DNA of 8,295 nucleotides. Source: Chloroflexota bacterium (GTDB lineage Bacteria > Chloroflexota > Dehalococcoidia > Lucifugimonadales > Australimonadaceae). The notes under the pieces were generated by a model, which saw only the letters and a list, made by a program, of their open reading frames with translations, made no database searches and was not told the origin of the DNA. The translations under genes and the position numbers were made by a program. The DNA is taken from the NCBI GenBank assembly GCA_028875085.1, contig JAPPFU010000016.1:1-8295 (forward strand). Direction: 5' to 3'. Below are positions 5,643-8,295 of the stretch, one piece after another. Positions within the stretch are counted from its first letter, which is position 1. Every line of letters starts with the position of its first letter.

Positions 5643-5942
5643 ATGACGCAACTACAGACCAGCCCGGCCCGGCAGCGCGACGCGCTCCCGGAGAACGTCC
5701 AGTACCAGGACACGGGGTGCGAGGTGAGCGCCTCGTGCCTCGCCTGCCCCTTGCCCCAGTGCAAGTTCGACGACCCCGTCTGGTACCACCAGTACCGGCG
5801 CGACAACCGCGACCGCCAGATCTACGTCCAGTGCCAGCGCGGCCTGACGGTGTTCCAGACGGCCGCTGTCTTCGGCATCAGCCCGCGCACCGTCCACCGC
5901 GCCCTGCGGCGCATGCGGATGCCCGCCGCTGTCCCGGCGTAG
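5643..5942 (+). CDS. Small Cys4 plus helix-turn-helix DNA-binding protein
   Basis: The 99-residue product starts at an ATG with a strong AGGAGG (5629-5634) eight bases upstream. It lies 53 bases after the terminase-like gene on the same strand, with no promoter seen between, so co-transcription from the LexA-box promoter is likely. An N-terminal cluster has Cys at 26, 32, 35 and 40 (C-x5-C-x2-C-x4-C, within TGCEVSASCLACPLPQC), able to hold zinc or an Fe-S cluster; the CLACP piece faintly recalls WhiB proteins. A basic linker (RRDNRDRQ, 52-59) and a fifth Cys at 64 follow. A helix-turn-helix then spans about 67-89 (LTVFQTAAVFGIS, then RTVHRALRR), of the sigma region 4/resolvase type. I recall similar Cys4-HTH proteins in Chloroflexota but know no assigned function. 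It could be a regulator, or a small-terminase-like DNA-recognition partner of the preceding protein. Both are speculation. Confidence 0.85.
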   Translation: MTQLQTSPARQRDALPENVQYQDTGCEVSASCLACPLPQCKFDDPVWYHQYRRDNRDRQIYVQCQRGLTVFQTAAVFGISPRTVHRALRRMRMPAAVPA

Positions 5943-5974
5943 CCCTCGCGCCCCTACCCCGGCGCAGGTGCGCA

Positions 5975-6006
5975 GAAGGCCCGCCCTCATCGCAGAGCGG
6001 GCCTTC
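5975..6006 (+). terminator. Intrinsic-type terminator after the SOS cassette, possibly shared with the tRNA
   Basis: GAAGGCCCGC (5975-5984) and GCGGGCCTTC (5997-6006) form a perfect ten-base stem around a 12-base loop, 32 bases after the stop of the Cys4-HTH gene. On the plus strand it is followed by GCTTTGTG, a weak T-run. The tRNA on the minus strand ends at 6025, so the same hairpin stands downstream of it, but without a T-tract in that direction. Confidence 0.65.
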
Positions 6007-6024
6007 GCTTTGTGGGGGGAGGAT

Positions 6025-6101
6025 TGGTCGGGGTGATTGGATTCGAACCAACGACCTCCTGCACCCCATGCAGGCGCGCTTCCAAGCTGCGCCACACCCC
6101 G
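6025..6101 (-). tRNA. tRNA-Pro (anticodon GGG), CCA encoded
   Basis: Read on the minus strand, the acceptor stem CGGGGTG (6101-6095) pairs with CACCCCG (6035-6029). The D stem is GCGC/GCGC. The anticodon stem CCTGC/GCAGG holds the loop ATGGGGT (6069-6063), with U33 and anticodon GGG at 6067-6065. The T arm has GTTGG, loop TTCGAAT and CCAAT. Discriminator A (6028) is followed by an encoded CCA (6027-6025). The GGG anticodon with G37 identifies proline, reading CCC/CCU codons. The full cloverleaf folds without mismatch apart from a G-U at the base of the T stem. Confidence 0.95.
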
Positions 6102-6109
6102 ATGCCGCC

Positions 6110-6139
6110 AAGGTAGCACACCAAGGCGTGCGCCTTCAA
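6110..6139 (-). promoter_or_regulatory. Possible promoter of the tRNA-Pro gene
   Basis: On the minus strand TTGAAG (6139-6134) and TACCTT (6115-6110) are 18 bases apart, and a TGn precedes the -10. Transcription would start about 6103, only two bases ahead of the mature 5' end. That is short but workable for RNase P. The match is moderate and nothing else in the gap is better placed. Confidence 0.35.
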
Positions 6140-6152
6140 CCGCGCCGCGGTG

Positions 6153-6158
6153 TATAGT
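6153..6158 (+). promoter_or_regulatory. Possible -10 element of prfB
   Basis: TATAGT (6153-6158) lies 20 bases upstream of the prfB ATG and is followed by a tandem GTGAGCG repeat (6157-6170) containing the only Shine-Dalgarno-like bases, GGTGAG (6163-6168). No -35 is evident at 16-18 bases upstream. If it is used, the leader would be about 14 bases. Confidence 0.25.
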
Positions 6159-6178
6159 GAGCGGTGAGCGACGCCACG

Positions 6179-7286
6179 ATGGACGACCTCCGCGCACGCC
6201 TCGACGGCCTCGCAGGCCGCATCACCGCCCTTATGGTGCGGCTTTGACGTCGTCGCGCAGGTAGCCGAGGCCGAGCGCCTCGAGCAGCGCGCCGCTCTCC
6301 CCGGCTTCTGGGACGACCCGCAAGAGGCGCAGCGCGTCATGCGCCGCCTCGCCCGTCTGCGCGAGTCCAGCGGGCGCTGGCTGAGCCTCCAGGAGCGCAT
6401 CGACACCGCCTCCGAGTTGCTCGCCCTCGCCCTCGAGTCGGGCGACGCGGAGATGGCCGCCCAGATTGCGGCGGAAGCGCCGGGGCTAGCGGCGGAGACC
6501 GAAGAGCGCGAGTTGGAGGCCGTGCTCGCCGGAGACTACGATGACCGGGGCGCCGTCATCGCCATTCACGCAGGTGCGGGCGGCGCCGATTCGCAGGACT
6601 GGGCGCAGATGCTGCTGCGGATGTTCACCCGCTGGGCGCAGGCGCGCGGCTACGTCGCCAACCTGCTCGACGCCTCGCCGGGGGAGGAGGCGGGCATCAA
6701 GAGCGCCACCCTGGAGGTTGCCGGCGCCTTCGCCTACGGCTACGCCAAGGCGGAGCGCGGCGTCCACCGCCTTGTGCGCCTCTCCCCATTCGACGCGGGC
6801 CACGCGCGACACACCTCCTTCGCCCTCGTCGAGGTGCTGCCGGAGTCGGAGGGCGACGTGGACGTAGTCATCGACCCCGACGACCTGACCATCGACACCT
6901 TCATGGCGAGCGGCGCCGGAGGGCAGCACGTCCAGAAGAACTCCACCGCCGTGCGCATCACTCACAGCCCCAGCGGCCTTGTCGTCTCTTGCCAGAACGA
7001 GCGCTCCCAACTCCAGAACAAGGAGACGGCGCTCCGCATCCTCCGCTCGCGCCTGATGGAGTTGGAGCTGGAGCGCCAAGCCGAGGAGCGGGCGCGCCTC
7101 AAGGGAGAGCACGTCGCGGCCGGGTGGGGCAATCAGATACGCAGTTACGTCCTCCACCCCTACAAGATGGTGAAAGACCATCGCACGGGCGCGGAGTCGG
7201 CCAACCCCGACCAGGTGCTCGACGGCGCGCTCGACCCCTTCATCCGCGCCTATCTGCGCGCCAGCGTTACGGCGGAGGCGGGGTAG
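6179..7286 (+). CDS. prfB: Peptide chain release factor 2 (RF2), with programmed +1 frameshift
   Basis: RF2 recognises UGA and UAA stop codons in the ribosomal A site and triggers release of the finished protein. The gene is read in two frames. A first part of 22 codons from the ATG at 6179 ends at an in-frame TGA (6245-6247). Skipping T6245 continues in the +1 frame from GAC at 6246 to the TAG at 7284-7286, giving 368 residues, normal for RF2. After the shift the protein reads DVVAQVAEAERLEQ and then GFWDDP, as in other RF2s. The stop-recognition tripeptide SPF is at 202-204 and the catalytic GGQ at 247-249 (in GAGGQHVQK), three residues off their E. coli RF2 positions. The ATG has only a weak GGTGAG upstream, and an in-frame GTG at 6164 is an alternative start. 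It converges on the CDP-alcohol phosphatidyltransferase gene with 15 bases between. Confidence 0.96.
6235..6248 (+). other. prfB: RF2 programmed +1 frameshift site
   Basis: CTT-TGA-C (6242-6248) is the classic RF2 slippery site: peptidyl-tRNA on CTT slips to TTT, and the TGA is bypassed when RF2 is scarce, so RF2 autoregulates its own synthesis. The usual internal Shine-Dalgarno (AGGGGG three bases before CTT) is here reduced to GGTG (6235-6238), at the same three-base spacing. The TGAC context is kept. Confidence 0.9.
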
Positions 7287-7301
7287 GAGGTGGAGCGCGC
7301 C

Positions 7302-7895
7302 TCACTCCCCGCCCCGCGTGTTGCGGTGGACGTGCCAGAGGCGTTGGAGGGAGGTGAGCAGGGCGAGGGCGACGATGACGCCCATTGCGTACAAGGGGTA
7401 GCCGAGCAGCAGCCCCGCGCCCAGCACGACGATGCGCTCAGGGCGTCCGAGCAGGCCCACGTCGCCCGTAACGCCTAACCCCTCCGCGCGGGCGCGCGAG
7501 TAGCTGACCAGCATCGCCGCGATAGCCGCCGCGAAGGCGAGGTAGGCGCCGAGCAGGTGGCCGTCGCGCGCGTAGAACGCCAAGAGGCCGAAGAAGACGA
7601 CGGCCTCGCCCGCGCGGTCGGCGACGGAGTCGAGGTAGGCGCCGAAGCGGCTGGCGGAGTTGGCGAGCCGCGCCACCGCCCCGTCCAGCATGTCCAGCGC
7701 CGCCCCCGCCAGCATCACCGCACCCCCCACAAGCAGGCGCCCCTCGGCGATGAGGTAGGCCGCGCCGCCCGCGACCGCCAGCCCCGCCAGGGTGATGGCG
7801 CTCGCCGGTATATGGAGCGCGATGAGCAGGCGCGCGATGGGACCGCTGACGCGGCGCTCCGCCCACTGCTTGGCGTGGAGGCGCGGCGCCTTCAT
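7302..7895 (-). CDS. CDP-alcohol phosphatidyltransferase, probably phosphatidylinositol-phosphate synthase type
   Basis: This 197-residue integral membrane enzyme transfers a phosphatidyl group from CDP-diacylglycerol to an alcohol. The complete family signature is present: Asp68, then DG at 71-72, AR at 75-76, Gly85, Asp89 and Asp93, with the exact spacing D-G-x2-A-R-x8-G-x3-D-x3-D. Hydrophobic runs near 30-50, 54-68, 96-108, 114-131, 155-166 and 168-181 fit a six-helix membrane protein. SRARAEGLG (133-141) and GLLGRPERI (147-155) resemble the region that distinguishes phosphatidylinositol-phosphate and archaetidylinositol-phosphate synthases from PgsA and Pss. A PimA-like glycosyltransferase gene precedes it with a four-base ATGA overlap, which supports an inositol-lipid role. 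The ATG at 7895 is fixed by that overlap, so translation is probably coupled. Phosphatidylglycerophosphate synthase remains possible. Confidence 0.9.
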   Translation of the reverse strand: MKAPRLHAKQWAERRVSGPIARLLIALHIPASAITLAGLAVAGGAAYLIAEGRLLVGGAVMLAGAALDMLDGAVARLANSASRFGAYLDSVADRAGEAVVFFGLLAFYARDGHLLGAYLAFAAAIAAMLVSYSRARAEGLGVTGDVGLLGRPERIVVLGAGLLLGYPLYAMGVIVALALLTSLQRLWHVHRNTRGGE

Positions 7896-8295
7896 AGCGC
7901 CGGAGCGCTCCGGCCGCCGTCGAGGGGCAGCCCGCGGTAGACCGCCTCGACCTGGTCAGCGACGCGCTCCCAACGGTACTGCTCGACGGTGGCGCGCCCG
8001 CGCGCGCCCATCGCGCGGCGCTCGGCGGGGTCGGCGATGAGGCGCTCCAGCGCCTGGGCCAGCGCCTCGTCGTCCCGAGGCGGCACCAGCAGCCCCTCCA
8101 CGCCGTCGGAGACGACGCGCTCGAAGCCGTCGATGCGAGTGGCGACGATGGGCTTCCCCGCCGCCATCGCCTCCACCAGGATCAGACCGAAACTCTCGCG
8201 CCCCGTGTTCGGCGCGCAGAAGATGTCCGCCGTCCGGTAGTAGCGCGGCAGGTCTTGCGGCGACACCCCGCCGACGAACTCCACGTCGTGCAGGT
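7892..8295 (-). CDS. GT4-family glycosyltransferase, PimA-like, C-terminal part (5' end outside the window)
   Basis: About 134 C-terminal residues of a GT-B glycosyltransferase are present; the reading frame stays open to the window edge, so the gene starts beyond 8295. The segment has the nucleotide-sugar-binding half: VEFVGGVSPQDLPRYYRTAD, then FCAPNTGRESFGLILVEAMAAG containing the E-x7-E motif (ESFGLILVE), then KPIVATRIDGF and GLLVPPRD. The CAP-x-TG-x-ESFG pattern is close to that I remember for PimA, which adds mannose from GDP-mannose to phosphatidylinositol at the cytosolic membrane face. Its stop TGA (7894-7892) overlaps the ATG of the lipid synthase in ATGA. Sugar and acceptor cannot be settled from this half of the protein. 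A GTG at 8284 in frame is an internal Val, not a start. Confidence 0.9.
   Translation of the reverse strand, partial: LHDVEFVGGVSPQDLPRYYRTADIFCAPNTGRESFGLILVEAMAAGKPIVATRIDGFERVVSDGVEGLLVPPRDDEALAQALERLIADPAERRAMGARGRATVEQYRWERVADQVEAVYRGLPLDGGRSAPAL
7900..7913. repeat. Perfect 14-base palindrome just before the lipid-synthase start
   Basis: CCGGAGCGCTCCGG is a perfect palindrome lying inside the last codons of the glycosyltransferase gene, five to eighteen bases upstream of the next ATG (minus strand). It includes the GGAG that would serve as ribosome-binding site, so it could fold and make the downstream start depend on translation of the upstream gene. It may equally be a chance product of GC-rich coding sequence. 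Confidence 0.3.

Noticed and set aside
6248..7286. prfB as a broken or 5'-truncated gene
   Set aside because: The in-frame TGA sits in a CTT-TGA-C site and both sides match RF2 when joined in +1, so this is programmed frameshifting, not a mutation.
1..8295. CRISPR array, insertion sequence or riboswitch
   Set aside because: No regularly spaced repeats, transposase, terminal inverted repeats or known aptamer pattern was seen on reading both strands.

Overview
This is a GC-rich window with short intergenic gaps and frequent strand switches. It reads as a bacterial chromosome, most likely from Chloroflexota (Dehalococcoidia/SAR202-like or a related class). That placement is an inference. It rests on the mix of neighbours (a stand-alone BlaI-type regulator, a phosphatidylinositol-phosphate-type lipid synthase beside a PimA-like glycosyltransferase), a Cys4-HTH protein of a kind I recall from Chloroflexota genomes, and Gram-positive-type LexA boxes. 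No marker in the window fixes the taxonomy.

Layout. Bases 33-1465 (+) hold a beta-hydroxyacid dehydrogenase followed by a GlcG/HbpS-type protein, possibly a small glyoxylate/hydroxyacid pair. Bases 1489-1998 (-) encode a BlaI/MecI-type repressor with an unusual C-terminal membrane segment, divergent from ffh (2090-3433, +), the protein subunit of the signal recognition particle. ffh converges on a nitroreductase (3440-4072, -) with only six bases between the stop codons. Bases 4193-5942 (+) form the most unusual part. A good sigma70-type promoter carries two exact GAAC-N4-GTTC LexA boxes and drives a 445-residue protein that looks like a phage terminase large subunit with its catalytic residues gone. 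A 99-residue Cys4 plus helix-turn-helix protein follows, then a hairpin terminator. A tRNA-Pro(GGG) gene (6025-6101, -) comes next, then prfB (6179-7286, +), which needs a +1 programmed frameshift at CTT-TGA-C. The right end (7302-8295, -) holds a translationally coupled glycosyltransferase and CDP-alcohol phosphatidyltransferase, probably for phosphoinositide/mannoside-type lipids; the glycosyltransferase runs off the window.

Working together. Most loci are independent housekeeping genes (SRP targeting, translation termination, tRNA, membrane lipid synthesis). The candidate for an undescribed system is the 4193-5942 cassette: a DNA-damage-inducible (LexA-type) unit coding for a catalytically dead terminase-like protein and a small metal- or Fe-S-binding DNA-binding partner. 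The promoter and boxes are read directly from the sequence. The terminase relationship comes from motif-by-motif comparison against family patterns I remember, and the function is unknown.
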